This document shows, in pieces, positions 5,633-6,008 of a stretch of DNA of 6,008 nucleotides. Origin of the DNA: an uncultured Bacilli bacterium (GTDB lineage Bacteria > Bacillota_I > Bacilli_A > RF39 > UBA660). Within the stretch, counting starts at the first letter, position 1, and each line of letters opens with the position of its first letter. The translations under genes were made by a program, and so were the position numbers. The stretch lies in contig CANQZH010000076.1 in NCBI GenBank assembly GCA_947628245.1, forward strand, positions 1 to 6,008, in the 5' to 3' direction. A model generated the notes under the pieces. The model was not told the DNA's origin, ran no database searches, and saw only the letters and a list, made by a program, of their open reading frames with translations.

Positions 5633-6008
5633 TGGAAAGATTACAAAAAGTTATTTCAGCTTCTGGTTTTTGTTCTAGAAGAAAGGCTGAAGAATATATT
5701 AGAAATGGTCAAGTTAAAGTTAATAAAAAAATAGTAACTGAATTAGGAGTAAAAGTATCTTATGAAGATGAAATTGAAGTTTTAGGTAATATTATTAAAG
5801 TTAAAGAAGATAAAGAATATTATTTATTATATAAACCTGCTAAGACCATTTCTTCAGTTAAAGATGAAAAGGGTAGATTAACGGTTGTTGATTTAATTCC
5901 AACTAAAGCTAGAATTTATCCAATTGGAAGATTAGATTATGATACAACAGGTCTTCTTTTATTAACTAATGATGGAGAATTAACTAATCTTTTAAGTCAT
6001 CCTAAAAA
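5632..6008 (+). CDS. rluB: RluB/RsuA-family rRNA pseudouridine synthase, 3' partial
   Basis: The first 125 residues are present; the reading frame runs off the window. An S4 RNA-binding domain comes first (MERLQKVISASGFCSRRKAE, then NGQVKVNKKIV, residues 1-34). A linker leads to YYLLYKPAKTISSVKDEKGR (63-82) and the catalytic YPIGRLDYDTTGLLLLTNDG (96-115), with Asp102 as the nucleophilic aspartate. The GRLDYDTTGLLLLTNDG form is that of RluB/RsuA/RluE/RluF. With the S4 domain and Bacillota context, RluB (B. subtilis YpuL, modifying the peptidyl-transferase region of 23S rRNA) is the best guess. GGAGG at 5622-5626, 5 nt before ATG, gives strong initiation. The start overlaps the preceding stop by one base (TAATG). 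Confidence 0.9.
   Translation, partial: MERLQKVISASGFCSRRKAEEYIRNGQVKVNKKIVTELGVKVSYEDEIEVLGNIIKVKEDKEYYLLYKPAKTISSVKDEKGRLTVVDLIPTKARIYPIGRLDYDTTGLLLLTNDGELTNLLSHPK

Noticed and set aside
3065..6008. Mycoplasma-type genetic code (TGA = Trp), suspected from the extreme AT content
   Set aside because: Conserved tryptophans such as the one in APGWMDTG use TGG, and TGA ends the SDR gene exactly at the ATGA overlap.

Overview
This window is strongly AT-rich DNA from a low-GC Gram-positive bacterium. The proteins, the AGGAGG-type ribosome binding sites and the extended -10 promoters point to the Bacillota/Bacilli side, probably one of the uncultured gut-type Bacilli or an Erysipelotrichia/RF39-like lineage (inference, no marker gene is present). 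Tryptophan is encoded by TGG at conserved positions and TGA is used as a stop at 3731-3733, so the standard bacterial code applies and not the Mycoplasma code. Every recognised gene reads on the + strand.

Left half (1-3020): an accessory-looking stretch of separate transcription units, each closed by its own hairpin-plus-T-run terminator. (i) 3-683 is the C-terminal part of a secreted or surface protein with the 'IGLMYPSDYGYAT ... PVAYL ... GDGT..NPY.L' architecture. (ii) 810-1966 is an S41-type (tail-specific/tricorn-like) serine peptidase gene that looks dead: its expected start codon is AAG, the frame breaks at 1562 and the catalytic serine position reads Leu. The break lies on a canonical U UUA AAU slippery heptamer, so programmed -1 frameshifting is a rival reading. 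(iii) 2148-2990 is an Rpn/PD-(D/E)XK recombination-promoting nuclease whose 5' end also seems frame-disrupted, leaving a tiny MMNSS-stop reading frame behind the strongest ribosome binding site.

Right half (3034-6008): one tightly packed operon of at least four genes behind an extended -10 promoter. It holds a short-chain dehydrogenase resembling YmfI (4-nt overlap), a PLP enzyme of the YnbB/methionine gamma-lyase-like family (8-nt overlap), an RluA-type pseudouridine synthase (1-nt overlap) and an RluB/RsuA-type pseudouridine synthase cut by the window end. In Bacillus subtilis ymfI and ynbB lie at separate loci, and both are required for the 5-aminopentanol modification of elongation factor P. 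Their translational coupling here, followed by two rRNA-modifying enzymes, suggests a translation-machinery modification operon. This is the most interesting functional inference from the window.

No tRNA, rRNA, CRISPR array or complete insertion sequence was recognised.
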